64,000 bases of DNA, from assembly GCA_963920635.1 (NCBI GenBank), contig OY987303.1, forward strand, positions 17,524,175 through 17,588,174, in the 5' to 3' direction. This DNA is from Pseudeuparius sepicola (Eukaryota > Arthropoda > Insecta > Coleoptera > Anthribidae). Made by a program: the position numbers and the translations under genes. Shown here piece by piece: positions 1 to 12,472 of this stretch. Position 1 is the stretch's first letter. Each line of letters begins with the position of its first letter. The notes below the pieces were generated by a model. That model worked only from the letters and a program-made list of their open reading frames with translations. It had not been told where the DNA came from and did not search any database.

Positions 1-779
1 CCGGAACCGCCCGGAAATGCTTAAATACTTTTTAAAATCCAAAAATTTTCTTTACAACATTTAAACTACCTGTTCTTGAAACAAATTTAATCCACAGATT
101 AATCCCTGAGATCCATAGGGGTCGAGTGGAAATGTGTGCCATACCGTAAATTTTTTTGTTTATTTTGTATTTCCTTGTTTGTGTTGGATTAAATCATATT
201 TTAATAAAACATTGAAAAATATATTAAATTTGGAAAAATCATGGCTTTACGCCAAAATGATAATATAATATCCGTTTTTTTTATTGTATATGATTAATTT
301 CCTTATTATCTTCAGCTACAGCCCTGACGATGTTTTTAAACAAGAATGAAAGCTTGGATTTTTACAAATATAGTGCAAAGTTGTTATATTATGCTATTTT
401 GCCCTAAACCCGTGATTTTTCTCCATTCATCAAAAGTTCAGCAGTAACATTTCACATTGTAAAAATATATAACTTTTGGTTTTTGTTATGGCCCACATTA
501 CTTGATATATTTTATCTTTTCTTAGGAGAGAGGTGTGGGTGTTAAATTAAAACTGTGGTCAACGGGGACAAATAAGGCCAGTCTGACACTACTTTCCAAC
601 TATTTGGAAACATGCTATCGTCAGAACAAATCCCAAAATGAAGTCATATTCTTTTCCTCAGGACCATCGCGATGAAGTTATTCTACCTTCTTTTGACAAA
701 ATCTTGGAAATGGTAATTCTCTCCTCCACGATGAGCTTAGTCTAAAAATGACAGTCTCCTTCCTGAGAAATTGAGTTTT

Positions 780-1290
780 TGAAGTCCTCACTCTGCAGAA
801 CACCAAACGGTAAGATTGGTGGAAGACATAATTTTCTTCAATGGTAGATGTTGTGAAAGCTTTTGGTAGGGCACCCCAACTTCATCTAGAAACTTCTCTT
901 TCAAAATCACTATAAAATTATCTAAGTCATCAGTCATCTCATTTCTATCAGATTGCAAATTTCAAGTCTGGCTTGGGACTCACCTTTCGCCAAGGTTCCA
1001 TACTTGTCCCCATTCTTTATAACATATTCATTAGCATCATTTCACATTTCCCACACCTCACTTTACGTATATGCCATTGACACTGCCCTAACCTCTTCGG
1101 CCCATCCCAATCAGTATGCATACACAAATCTCCAATCTGCTGTTGACCAACTTACGAGTCATAAACCAATGGCAAAACCCAAGTCGTAGTCTTCTTAAAA
1201 CAACATCAATCCCCCCCAACATCAAAATCGTGTTCTCTCCCTCTGCCCGCTATCTAGGAGTTCAACTAGACTCGCCCTGTCCCTAAATCG
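780..1290 (+). pseudogene. jockey-type LINE reverse transcriptase fragment, dead
   Basis: Translating the plus strand in shifting frames gives a recognisable stretch of non-LTR retrotransposon RT. A 'VKAFGRAP' block (normally DVxKAFDxVWH) is followed by 'FRQGSILVPILYNIFI' (normally PQGSxLSPxLYNIFI), then 'YAIDTALTSSA' where the catalytic box should read YADDTAL, then 'LQSAVDQLTS' and finally 'ARYLGVQLD' (thumb motif YLGVxLD). The first catalytic Asp of the YADD box is replaced by Ile and at least two frameshifts separate the motifs, so no enzyme can be made. The longest open piece is 953-1189. It lies in an intron upstream of the first visible GLYR1-like exon, same strand. Family assignment to the jockey group is from the motif style; the element ends are not visible. 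Confidence 0.75.
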
Positions 1291-1616
1291 AGGAGAGGTT
1301 CTCCATATGGGGAAGCTCGGACGGGAGGGAGATTCTCACTAAGTTTGACCTGGGCATTTTGTTCAGGTCCATGTCCGTAATGGTTTACCTCTCCTCCACT
1401 CAAAACAATTTTTGAGTGCATACAAGAATATAATTATTATGTCTATCAGTAACAAAGATTGATGGGGTCTAAGAATGTTGGTGTTTAAGCTTGGGAAACT
1501 TGGTATAGAAAAAGCGTTTTTATTGCAATTGTACCTTATAAAATTAGAAAATAATATTTGTTGTAATTTTATAAGACTTCAACTTTCACGGTAGAGTGCT
1601 AATAACTATAGTCATA

Positions 1617-2120
1617 TACAGGGTGTTCAGATTTAGTCCGGAACACCCCTGGAAAATTGTTATGCACTTGTGGGACATATTGTTATGGTGGCAGCACCAT
1701 TTCTTTTTATCGGAAATCAGCACCGCCGAAACTCCAATATTCAAAGTTTTATTAATTTATGTCGTTGGCTAACAATTTCTACAGGACCTTAAAGTTGGGA
1801 AAATTGATTTTTTAATTTTTCAATTAAAAATCAGGAATACTTTGGAAATATTTGAAAATCGAACAAACTTAATCGAAACTTTCCAAAAATATCCCAAATA
1901 AAGAAAACAGAAAACAAACACCATCCTTCCGTTTTAAAATAATACAAAATATGCCATATTTAAGTATTATTTTAAAACGGTAGGATGATGTTATTTTACT
2001 GTTTTATTTATTAGTGGGACATTTTTGTAGAAATGTTAGTTGGCAAAGTAAATTAATAAAACTTGGGATTAGTGTTTCAGGGAGTGACGAATAAAGCTAC
2101 ATTGTCAGATTTCTGATAAA
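1617..2120. mobile_element. foldback element, TACAGGGTGTTCAG end
   Basis: The left end follows a TA and reads TACAGGGTGTTCAG. The two arms (about 1680-1935 and 1970-2115) are imperfect inverted copies that share a block around 'AGTTTTATTAATTTA' and 'TTGGC'. They meet at a tight hairpin, 1920-1990, whose arms pair over CATCCTNCCGTTTTAAAATAAT. There is no open reading frame. The right terminus is eroded, so its position is approximate. Confidence 0.6.
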
Positions 2121-2233
2121 AAATCCCTATAGTTTCACATTTTCAGCACTAACAGTTTTTGTCCAAATATGCGTTATTGTGATGAAGTACCTATTGTTAA
2201 AAATTTACTGAAAATCGATTTTCTTTTATATAG

Positions 2234-2407
2234 GAATCCCCCACAGTAGAATTCCAAAACTACTCAGAACTGTTGAAGACCAAAGATATCACTCCCTCCA
2301 CATTAAATTTTGGATTTATCGGTTTGGGATCTATTGGTTCCGGGATCGTGATGAACCTCATCACAGCTGGTCACAAAGTCAACATTTACAGCAGATCTCC
2401 GAAAAAG
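2234..2407 (+). CDS. GLYR1: GLYR1/N-PAC-like protein, exon with nucleotide-binding fold start
   Basis: First visible exon of a gene whose 323 visible residues span 2234-24010. Acceptor TATAG at 2229-2233; donor AAG|GTAAGT after 2407; phase 0 at its end. The 58 codons contain FGFIGLGSIGSGIV, the GxGxxG dinucleotide-binding loop of beta-hydroxyacid dehydrogenases, preceded by the LK-x-x-x-I-x-P-S-T linker seen in insect N-PAC. In known GLYR1/N-PAC (Drosophila NDF) an N-terminal PWWP domain reads H3K36-methylated chromatin and the dehydrogenase-like domain acts as an oligomerisation module on transcribed gene bodies. The PWWP exons must lie before base 1 if present. The usual GLGIMG reads GLGSIG here, so this could be a diverged paralogue. 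The next intron is 10 kb and contains a gene on the other strand. Confidence 0.85.
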
Positions 2408-4038
2408 GTAAGTCTCAAATTGCTTTTTTCTATCAAATTCCAGAAAATTCATTTGTTGGTAGTGGAACGACTGTGAGGTTTCAAATAAATTATATAATTT
2501 ATAATAATGTGACATTTCAAGCAGCTGATGCATTATTTGCAAAATTACGCTATAGATAGATGTTGTGTAATAAATTATTTATGTAACACATTTAATACCA
2601 TTTTCTCGCTTTAAATTTGGAAATTTATGAGGGCGAACATTTTTGCACTTAACATATCCTGTCTTTAAGAGATCCATTGAAAAACACCTATGAATTCCCA
2701 CCATATTTTTTGGCTGGACTTTACAGTACATAGTTTTAAAAGTGGCGCACTGAATTATGTAATAATATTAGAGCATTTTCAAAAATTCACTGGTTTAAGG
2801 TGGTATGTTTATACACCACACTACCAATCCAAGAGGTTTTTCAAAATATTACATTATTTTGCACATATTTTGACAAAAAATCGGCCAAATCTGATCATTT
2901 TCAATAACAGTGTACTTACGTAAATATGATACTTTTATATTTGAGAAGAACAAATACATTTTAGGTACATTGTTCTTGCAAGCGATACATCAGATTTTGC
3001 AGATTTTTTTGTCCAAATGTGCGCAATATAATGCAGTGTTTGGGGTACTTTTGTTTTTTGAAACCCTCATAATTTTAAAAATATACACCAAAAACACTTG
3101 GGTTAGTAGTATGTGTGAAATGCAACATTATTATGTTGGAGTAATATTATTTTTTTAATACTGGTGGGCTTGGGTTACGTATTTAAGTATTTATAATATA
3201 CTATATAAATAAAATTATAAAATATATTTGGGCTGACATAATATTTAGATTTTAAAAATGCAACTGTTCTAATTTCAACATCTATTTTAGCATACTCTGC
3301 TAGACTTTTAACATTATAAAGGAAAGATCACAATATAGTTAACAGAGAAATATTATTAATAATAAAAATAGTCGTACATTTTCCTTCATATTTTGGTAGA
3401 TACCCTTCTTAGAATTACAAATGAAAGTGTCCTATACCAGTGTAGAAATCACTTTATCTGTGGACTGATCATTATTTTTTTACACCTAGAGCTCATAACA
3501 CCTGAATGACACCAACTTAATATTATTTTATACAATCCTATGAATACACTGAAATTTCGTTCTTTGAAATTAATGAAATAATGCTTAACAAAGGAAATAC
3601 TCGAATTCGCCATTTTGATGGAACTGGGAAGCATAATAGATAATAATTAAAACTCGAAATTTCAAGGGCATCCTTAAACTCATTGCTATGCAAAGGTAAC
3701 AACAAATTAACACTGGATGAATAGTCACTCGCACTGAAATCAACAAACTACACAACGTAAACCGGAGAGTCCTCAGTCTTTGCATTGTCGTGTTGACTAG
3801 TTTTCTCCATTTTCCCAAATCATCTGTCACCTTCGGTATGCTGAGTCTAGCGTTCGTCCCCCCATCACCTATTGTCGTTCTTTGAAACTTGTCCAGTCTT
3901 GTGAGTTGTATTGGTGTGGTGAATATGATCGAGTTTCAAACCGCTGCTAAAAGATTGGCACTAATGGAGCTGACTCTACACTGTGATAGATCGTACCTAA
4001 GTTATCACAGCACAATTTTTTCAGCATAATCAAGCATT
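2408..4038. other. intronic and intergenic spacer without recognised gene
   Basis: AT-rich sequence with short open frames only (for example 2690-2923, 2910-3158), none resembling a known family. It follows the first GLYR1-like exon and lies beyond the 3' end of the minus-strand receptor gene. No clear polyadenylation signal for that gene was found here. Confidence 0.5.
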
Positions 4039-6897
4039 TCAAAGAGAAGTCTCACACGATATTTCTTTTGGCAAGGCTTTTTCCGGATCATATTCGGGTT
4101 TTCCTGGAAGATCCTGCAGGCTAGTGCTGGGTTGAATTTTAGCTTTTAAGCCATCCCCTATTTGTATGAGATTCTCACAGCTGTCGGACAAGGGAATGGT
4201 TATACTTTTCCTTTTTTCGTTCTCCAAGAACATTCGTGAAGTTGAAGGTAAATTCAGATTGAAAGGTTCCCCCTCTCCCTCAATGTAGTTTATATATATT
4301 CCTGCCAAAGGATCACTAGGAGATAGATGTCCTAATGATCTCTCTGTTGGAGTATAATACAAAGATAACTTGCTTTGAGTGACGTCAGCATCGATTTTTT
4401 GTAGATTTGCTAATTTTTCCATCTTAGATTTTACATAAAAATCTACGCTTTCCGCGTCATTTGGATCAAAGACAAGAGATTCGGCTCTGCCACACGTTCC
4501 AGCGCGGCAGTTTTCAAAGTAGAGGCTTGGCAAGTTTTCCAGAACTTTGTTCAAGGTTTGCTGTTGGTATTTGCAAGTTTCTCGCAGTTGCAGTACTTTG
4601 TGCGCGCTGAACTTTCTTATCTTGTTTCTCTGGAAGATGTAGTTTTCTCTCACCCAATTTAACTGGTTGGTTGAATAGTCACGAACCTTTTTGACCTAAA
4701 ATTAGAAGAACGATTGTTAGATATTTGGTTTAAGATTTGGGATTTATCTTTTTACCTGATCGCAGTATTGTCCGCGAAGCGTCGTTAAGTGTTGAGTGCC
4801 GACATCTTTGAATTCTTTCAAGTGTTTAGTTTGACTCTGGTAGCTATTTTGGATCCATTCCATTTGTTGAGTGCAATTGTCCTTAATTCTATTCACCTGA
4901 AAAACAGTTTACTAGTTAAAATTACCTGTGTTTAACAATAATAATCATTACCTGTTGTGTGTAGTTTTCCCTAAGTCTTTCCAACTGCTGCGATTTGTAT
5001 TGTTCAACATTGTCCAACATAGCGTAGATTTGCCGAGTACGTGGAGATAGTTTATCGCGCTTGCAAAAGCTGCAGAAATTGTTCAATACGCCGAATCTGA
5101 AAATAAAAATTAATTAAATTTTCCATAAGACAATCTAGGAAATTTGACTTACTTGTTCAGGATGTATCTGAGAAACTGTACCAATAAAGTCAATCCTAGA
5201 AAGCCTGCCGCACACTGCGTGCCAACTATCAAACTTATAATCTTAATTTCGTTCCAATCGGCAGGATCAATGTGCAATAAAACATCTTCTGTTGTGTTGG
5301 CAACTGGATTGCTAGCATAACAATAGTATCTTCCACAATCATCTCTAGTAACATTTTTTATCCACAAAGTTCCATTGTCCAAAACTTGAATTCTGGGTGG
5401 AATAATTCTCAGTGGCGTCAGTTTCGCATCATGCGCGTGTGGGTGTTTACGAAAGATGTCGGGTAGATTTCGATCCGGATTCCAGTGAAACACTTCTCTT
5501 TTCGGGGTAATCCATGTGATGGACGGCGGTGGATAGGCAGCATATTTGCATTCAAGCAGAGCGTCAGACTTCAACCGATATTGTTTTGTTGGAGTTTTAG
5601 AGTCCAGTCTTGGCGGTGTGCAGTTCAAGTGGCTAAGAATCGGCAGCATGTCGTTAGGATACGTAAAAGGTCCGCATGTTAACTCCGACATCGTGACATT
5701 TGATTGTTTTTTAGATTGGGCCCAAGCGGCAAACCAATACATTCTACAGTCGCATGCCCACTGGTTATTAGAGATGTTCAACTTTCTTAAATGCGTTAAA
5801 TTCGCTACTGTCGCCGGTAGGAAAGTAAGAATGTTTCCGCTTATGTCCAACTCTTGTAGATTCACAATATCGGCGAAAACGTAATCTTCAATCACGTCAA
5901 GTTTCTTGTTGTCTCGTACCGAAAGGTATGCGAGTTTCGGAACGCCCAGAAGCTCGGTGTTGTGCAGCTTCTCGATGTGAGTGTTGTCGAGCCGCAAAGA
6001 TAGCAATCTTGGACTGAAGTGAAGCAATCCAAAGGTTAAGTATGTTATGTGGTTGCCGCTCAAGTCTAACGTTTTGAGGTTGCCGAGGCCCCTAAAAGTG
6101 CCACTCGCCAGGTTCTGTAATGGGTTGTTTCCGAGATTTAAGTACTCGAGTTTGTTGAGCGAGTCAAACAAACCTTTTGAGACTGATTCCAGGGCGTTGT
6201 ATGAAATATCGAGGTGGCGCAGTTCAGTAAGGTCCGCCAACGCGTTCGAAGTTAATTTTGTGATATTGTTGTTATTCAATAGAAGGGTCTCGATATATCT
6301 ATTGAACTTGAAGAAGTGGTCGAGGATAGCGACGATCGAGTTGAACGATAAATCTAATTCGATCATGTGTTCCATAGGAGCGAAAACTTGGAACGGTATC
6401 GCAATTATCAAGTTATGAGACAGGCACAACTTCTTCAATTTTTGATTCATGAAAACATTTCTAGGAAGATCGTAGATTTGATTATAGGAAAGGTTCATCT
6501 GGGCAAGACTTGTGTAGTTCTGGAACTGGAGTTGTTCTAAAACGCTGATCCTATTTCCGTGGACGTCAAGAGTTTTGAGGTTTTGAGGATTTAAAATAGC
6601 GTTTTTAATATTGCTCATGCCGCTGTCAGTCCACGTTAAGTGGTGGACGTTTCTTGCGTCCAGGGGTTCTCCAGTGACATTTATTAACTCTACGTGCGTA
6701 ACTACCGCGGGAATAATCAAACCGTTGATTGTTCTGTTGCTGCATTGTAAATTTTGCACTTTCAACTGTTGGCAGCCGGGTAATTTTTCTAAGGACAAGT
6801 CGCCATGACGGGTATGACCGGACACAACGGCGATGATGAGGATTAAGACCCATCCTGTGCGGCTACCGGCAGGTGTCAGCCGGTTCGGTGTTTCCAT
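4039..6897 (-). CDS. LRR-Ig single-pass transmembrane receptor with hendecad-repeat tail
   Basis: Four coding exons, complement of 5153-6897, 4952-5096, 4756-4896 and 4039-4695. All junctions are GT-AG and the joined frame is open for 895 residues. Order: basic N-terminus and hydrophobic signal segment (about 15-27); about ten leucine-rich repeats (about 105-375); LRR C-cap with Cys 382, 384, 408 and 426; one Ig domain (about 443-545) with Cys450, Trp462 and the D-x-G-x-Y-x-C motif ending at Cys526; membrane helix about 552-577; then a cytoplasmic tail of about 318 residues. Residues 612-732 of the tail form eleven consecutive 11-residue repeats with hydrophobic residues at position 1 and usually 4 or 5, predicting a long coiled coil. 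Several N-glycosylation sequons lie outside. Kekkon, LRIG and similar insect LRR-Ig proteins share the ectodomain plan; I do not recognise the exact orthologue. The start is the only Met before the signal sequence. The gene sits inside a GLYR1-like intron, opposite strand. Confidence 0.9.
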
Positions 6898-6941
6898 TTT
6901 TTAAAAGGCATCGTCCACGTCTCGTCACTCTCAGACGAAAC
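6898..6941 (-). other. 5' UTR part of the LRR-Ig coding exon
   Basis: On the minus strand the first coding exon is preceded by a pyrimidine-containing acceptor CCCTAGTTTCAG ending at 6942. This leaves a 44-base leader before the ATG at 6895-6897, so at least one upstream untranslated exon is expected. Confidence 0.65.
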
Positions 6942-8480
6942 CTGAAACTAGGGAGGTCGAATTACAAGCAAAAATTAATTATCGGGCCTTAATACACAAT
7001 GTGACATTGTTTTGAAATTTTTAAAATAACAGGTTTTGACTGGATACTTTGTCTTTGTTTTTAACGATTTTATGCCTTGGTTAATCACCGTTGTGGATAA
7101 GAAAAAAAGCTTTGGTTTTTTTATAGCTAAAAGTTAAAAGGGGCATTATGAATATTATTACACTGGATGTTTATTTGCAGTATACAAATTTTTGCATACT
7201 GCGTGTGATATTTTCTGCACATAACGTGGGATGTTGCTAAGTTTAACCGAATTTATTCCTCGTCTAAGCCTTAAGTCACAACGACAGACCAAAAAAGTTC
7301 CATATTTGTTTATTGAAATAATTATCGAGCTGGCTTTGTTTTTTTTGCTGAGCTATCGTGTGACCACATGCACGTGAAGTGCCTTGTTTACTTATTAACT
7401 TTGGTTTAAAATATAAAATCTTTTTTTAGGTTTATCCAAAACTTATTGCTTTCGCGAGGCCTTTATCAGAGGGGAGGCAACGTTGACGTCATCATAAAGT
7501 TAACACCACCAAAACACCCTCAAAACCTTGTAGAGCAGATTTTGTGTAGTTTTGTTCTTTGCGAATTGTTTTGTAGCATCGTGTGAATTGTATTCTGTAA
7601 GTATTTTCGGCATTTTTCACTTTGAATAAATAAGAGTTTAAAACAGCTTTACAAAACCTACCTAAAACCTGCTCGCAAAAATGTGGCTAATTATGTACTA
7701 TTAAAATCTGTTATATCTAGGCTAGTTTGTATATTTTGCATTTTCTTATCTCGGGCAACTTAATTTACATTACACAGAATAAGCCAAAAGAAAACAACCA
7801 AAGACATATTTCTGATAAGGAATAACAATAATAAAATTATTATCGGGCACAGTTCAATTTTAAAAATCGGCGTAATGTTTACGTTTTTCATGTTTACTGA
7901 TATTTTCGAACATGGCGTATTTTTATACTACAGTAAAAATAAATAACTCTAATAGGCCCCGCTGAACTTTATCCTTGTATTTAATTCCTACAGGTTGATA
8001 ATAAAACATTAAACAATACAAACGCACAATAAAAATATCGAGAAAAGAAAAGCCCCAGCCTTTAGCAATATTCCGGATGACGCAATTGTGTTTGGAAACA
8101 AAAATCGAAGCTAAATTAGCTGTAAGATACTGTAACCGCCTTTTTGTTTTAGAAATAAATAAATACTAATGCGCCTAATTAAAATTTGGCGTGAATTGAG
8201 TCCAATTAAACGAAATATAAACACTGCGATTTCTACCGATCAGTTTCGAAAATAGTTTTACTTGCTCAATCTGGAATTTATGGTTACCTACAATAATAAA
8301 TTCTCGAGAAAACTAAGACTTTCGATTTTTTCTTAGTGTAGTAGGTATAACAGCCACAAAAAATCCTCGAAAAGGTAAACCAACTTCCTCCCACCTACCG
8401 TTTCCGTGTCAATATCTAGTCCCAACCTTCAAACTTGTCAAAAAACACTACAAAACCGCTTTTGCTTATTTTTAATCGAA
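6942..8480. other. intron of LRR-Ig gene, no gene seen
   Basis: About 1.5 kb of AT-rich sequence with no coding signal on either strand. A short GC-richer piece lies near 7455-7510. It separates the coding exon acceptor (6942) from the candidate untranslated first exon. Confidence 0.45.
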
Positions 8481-8488
8481 ATACTAAC

Positions 8489-8770
8489 CAGTCATTCTTT
8501 ACAACATAGATCACACGGCGCGATGTCTCGATAACGTGAAAACACTGCCGATCGATTTTAGGCTGGCGACCTCGGAGCTATCGCGGGGAAAACTCAAAGC
8601 TGGCGGCCACGACACACGGCGATCGACGTCGCGGAGTCGGATTTTAGAGGGAAAAGCGCCGGAACCTCGTGGCTGGCTAGCGCCGTACCGATTCGGGATC
8701 GTTGGGTGACGACCGTAGCCGCTTTCCGAAACGCGTTAATGGCAGAGGCGGCTACAACAGCTGTTTCCCG
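8489..8770 (-). promoter_or_regulatory. CpG-rich putative promoter and untranslated first exon of LRR-Ig gene
   Basis: A GC- and CpG-rich island (about 8515-8780) stands out from AT-rich surroundings. On the minus strand it runs into a donor GACTG|GTTAGT, with the exon ending at 8489, which could splice to the acceptor at 6942. Two short plus-strand frames here (8702-8884, 8706-8972) are by-products of the base composition. Use of this island as the receptor promoter is inferred from position and the donor alone. Confidence 0.4.
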
Positions 8771-9250
8771 CGCGGCGTTGCCTCGTTTCTTGAAGAGAGA
8801 GGGAAAGAGGGCGAGTCGGTGGCTATTGCGTCTTCTAGCACTGTTATTATTTCCGACAACAAATCAGAATTTACAAAGAGCTAAAGACTTTTCACCAACT
8901 AGATATTTATATTTGTCGAAAAACACATTATGGTCATGGAGCGAGATTGCTTGTCAGACTGTATCAATCTAGATTAGAAAAGGTAGGTATATATTATGAT
9001 GAAAGGAAAAGCTAGGCAAGATCCGTCGATTTTGTAACTGCCTACGTGCGTTTCTACAAAATGATTACCTGTTTATGACTTACATAAATACAAGGATGTT
9101 TTATTTTCCAACTCCAATTGGCATTTAACAGATTAGGTGCATTGGAACCAGTAGTTAGGTACCTATACATATTATAATTTTGGCGGCATTTTAAAGAAAT
9201 TAGTTATACATACGTTTTTATCTAATCGTAAGTGGCTTAAAGCAATAATT

Positions 9251-9322
9251 AATTAGTAGATTTCCGATAGTAACTTTTTGCAATTATTAGTAGATTTCCG
9301 ATCGTCACTTTTTGCAATAATT
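9251..9322. repeat. short tandem duplication
   Basis: Two near-identical copies of a unit beginning ATTAGTAGATTTCCGAT, ending in CTTTTTGCAAT, lie head to tail. Confidence 0.6.
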
Positions 9323-11430
9323 ATTATCTTCATTATTGATATCAATAGGTAGGTATTTGGCTCTTGATACCTACCTAGGTCGAGTGGTGGAGTAATAGGT
9401 ACCACTGCTCTACTGGTCTCAAATTACTTACTGTGTAAACTGGATCACAACTGGATGTAACTCAGTGGAGACAGTTTGTACATACTCGTATATAAAAAAT
9501 AGATCCTGAATAAGAAATAACGAACATGCTCGTCATATAGCAACTGAAATTTTGTAATAAAAAAATGTCCTATACCTAGATGAACTTAAAATCAAATAAA
9601 GTGCACAATATTTATTTCTTTAGAATATAGGTATTTTGACTAAAAGAATAAGGATTCAGTATAAATAACAGCTTGTGCTTAATAAAGGTAATAAAAACAA
9701 TGTTAACAGCAATGTTTAAAAGAACATCCTAGAAGAAAAGCGCAAATTAACCAGTAAAATACCTAGTGCCCAATCACAAATTCAAAGGTCTCCACAGGAA
9801 TGGGGATGAAATTTGCGAAGATGCGTCATTATTTTGCTACGTTCTAATTTCATAATAATTGTAGCGATTGTGCGCCCTTATTTAATAACAGGAATTAACT
9901 CTAAATCTCAATAATAATATGTCTCTTAACTGACAAAACCGAGGGTCGGGCAACGCCGTACCATCGCTCTCGAGCCCAAGATTACGTTCGGCCGAGTCCA
10001 TCAGGCCAAACTCGAGGGGCGGTCGCCTTGCCGCCATGGCGTTCTACGACGGTCCGTTATTACCGACAATAATAATTTTTAATTTTTGCTAAATACCTAT
10101 GCCTGCTTGCATCTTCGGAGCAACAGGAAGCGCTGGCCTTTTTTCGAGAGAGCGGCGCTCTGAGCTGGCGGAAGGTCATTTTCCTCCAAGGAAAAAGGTC
10201 GCAGTGGCAGTAATATTAATGGCAATGGTGTATCTTCGGAATCAATTCATAAATTTTCTATGGCCACGCTAATAAGGTTAAAGGTTACGTAGGTACTCCT
10301 CACTCTGTTCACAAATTAAGAAGTACCTATTTAGGTTGCGATTGACGAAGTCGGAAGTACTAGGTATCCTGTTTAAGCTTAAGCGTTAGGTTTTTTTAAA
10401 CCGATGCGATCATATAAATTTAAAGAACGCAGTTGGTCACGTAGTAGCTTTAAAATATGGTGTTTATGGGATTGTGGGTGGTGTCAGTGCTTCCGTATTA
10501 ATAGATCATGCTTGATTTAAAATTACGAAAATCATTGGGGTACAACATTATTTACTAATCTTGTTTCAATACGTAACCCAAAGTTATCAGTATTCTTATA
10601 ATTTAATCAAGTAATTTAAAAATATGGCTGGCTCCAACGATATAAATATTTATTTTGCTAATATCTACTGTTTTTATCACGAGTCCGCAATAACTGATAA
10701 CATATATTATATTAAATGCGGAAGCGAGGGCTATACAGTAAAGTTCGCGGCAATCTATTATGTGCAAATTCAAGTTATTCAGATAGAATATTGTAGATAA
10801 TGTAGAGATAAAAATGTATCGCCAAGCAGACGCTGAACATCGATATGGGCATATAAAATCGTAGGGCGTGGAATGACATCAGAACTGTTAGAAATTTGGC
10901 AACATATAAGTCACGTCCCACATTGCGTTTTTAGAGGTTTCCTTTGAAATATGAATAATACCATAGAAGAATCTGTAGTAGATAATACGTCGCCGCTGTA
11001 GAGTAAAAAGGGGTCAAGCGCCAAAAAGAAAATTGTTCAGGAGAGCAAGAAAACGGCAATTTTAAGAATATTATTTAATATCCATTACTTATTTGTTACT
11101 TTTCCTGTCTACATGAGTTTATGTACAAATAAATAGTGTTCGAAGAGCTATATTTTGACATATTAGGTTTAAAGAATACTATATTTTTGAAAAAAAATCA
11201 CTTGTGACCCCTTTATGCTATTTTCTTTAGACAAAATGCCTATTTTAAAATACTAAGTACAACGGTTTTAAGATAAATATTTTAAAACGAAAAACACAGT
11301 TTTCGATGTTATAAAAAAATATTTAATTAAAGAAAACTTGAAATTAATTCTTAAACCGGAACATAAACTCAAATTTTAAGAGAACATTACGGCAACAAGG
11401 AGCCAACCGCCTATACTTGGAGCCTTTTTG
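9322..11430. other. intronic sequence with one CpG-rich patch
   Basis: AT-rich with no gene. A conspicuous GC-rich patch at about 9945-10060, and a smaller one at 10130-10190, have no coding frame of note and could be regulatory sequence. Nothing else recognised. Confidence 0.4.
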
Positions 11431-11609
11431 CGTTGACTGACGTATTAATAAAGACTGCTCACGGCTGTCATGTTTGACAGTTCTCTGGCTCACCATGCGC
11501 TCCCCGGAGACAAAATACAATGCAAAATACATTGTTGACCATAGACGCCATCTACTTTTCAGAATATGAAGCTATAGCCGTGAGAAGTCTTATTAATACG
11601 TCAGTCGAC
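11431..11609. mobile_element. 179-bp palindromic MITE, copy 1
   Basis: Starts CGTTGACTGACGTATTAATA and ends with its imperfect reverse complement (TACGTCAGTCGAC). The arms also share GACTGCTCACGGC / GCCGTGAGAAGTC. The flanks CCTTTTTG (left) and GCTTTTTG (right) match at 7 of 8 bases, as expected of an 8-bp target-site duplication. Three more copies are in this window. No coding capacity. Confidence 0.8.
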
Positions 11610-12472
11610 GCTTTTTGCCCTCATTTTTATTTAAATGTTGACGCTTATCCCCTCGGCTAATTCTTCAATTATCTGCGTGGCACCTGTCACCTTTGTACCC
11701 AACGTTTGTCAAGGTTCGAGAATGTTGCTACGGCGGATGTCTCAAAAATGGATATTTTGTCTCTAGACCCCTTTTTGCTCTATAGGGCGACATGTAATAA
11801 AGGTGCATCTTTATGGTATATGTACCTATTATAGTATGTATATAATGTATATTATAATAGGCAGTTAGTATTTCTACAGTTATGGTTTTATTTATCGCGG
11901 TGGGCGGCATAATAGTAATTTATGTTAAAATACGGCAAATCGTTAAGGTGCGCTTTTCCCACGTATTGCTTACTTTTTAGACAAACGTTTTAAGCATATA
12001 CAAAAAAACTACGCGACTACTTATTTACCCTCGAGGTGGCTGTCAGTTCTATGACTTGATAACATTTCTTTTCCCCGCGTCAAGCGCCTGTAATTATATC
12101 GCGCAAACTACCTATTTTGCGCAAAACGAAAAAGTCGCGTAATTTGTGCATCAATAGTTTTAATGTCTACTTTTGTTGACGGTTTTAGGAAAACGCTTTT
12201 TTTAATAGTTCTTAATTTGGTGGGATTATCCAATATATGGCTTCTTGGAACATGTTGCCGTATGCGGAAAATTAGTTGTTAATCTGATTGATTTAATGAG
12301 CTATTGGAATTCTTGGTTAGGTGCTTAATAGAGGAAAATTTGTAATGTAATACCAATTAAATTGATACTGGTTATCTCATGTCGTTTGCATCTATCACAG
12401 AATATTTAGCCTAAACAAATTTTACTCTGCAGACTAAAGATTATTGTTCTTGATAATTTGTTTTTTGTTTAG
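11610..12472. other. intronic sequence, nothing recognised
   Basis: AT-rich intron preceding the second visible GLYR1-like exon. No coding or repeat signal beyond short simple runs. Confidence 0.4.

Noticed and set aside
5485..6853. Plus-strand and alternative-frame open readings within the receptor exon
   Set aside because: Shadows of the LRR-Ig coding sequence, which explains the region fully with signal peptide, LRR, Ig and membrane segments.
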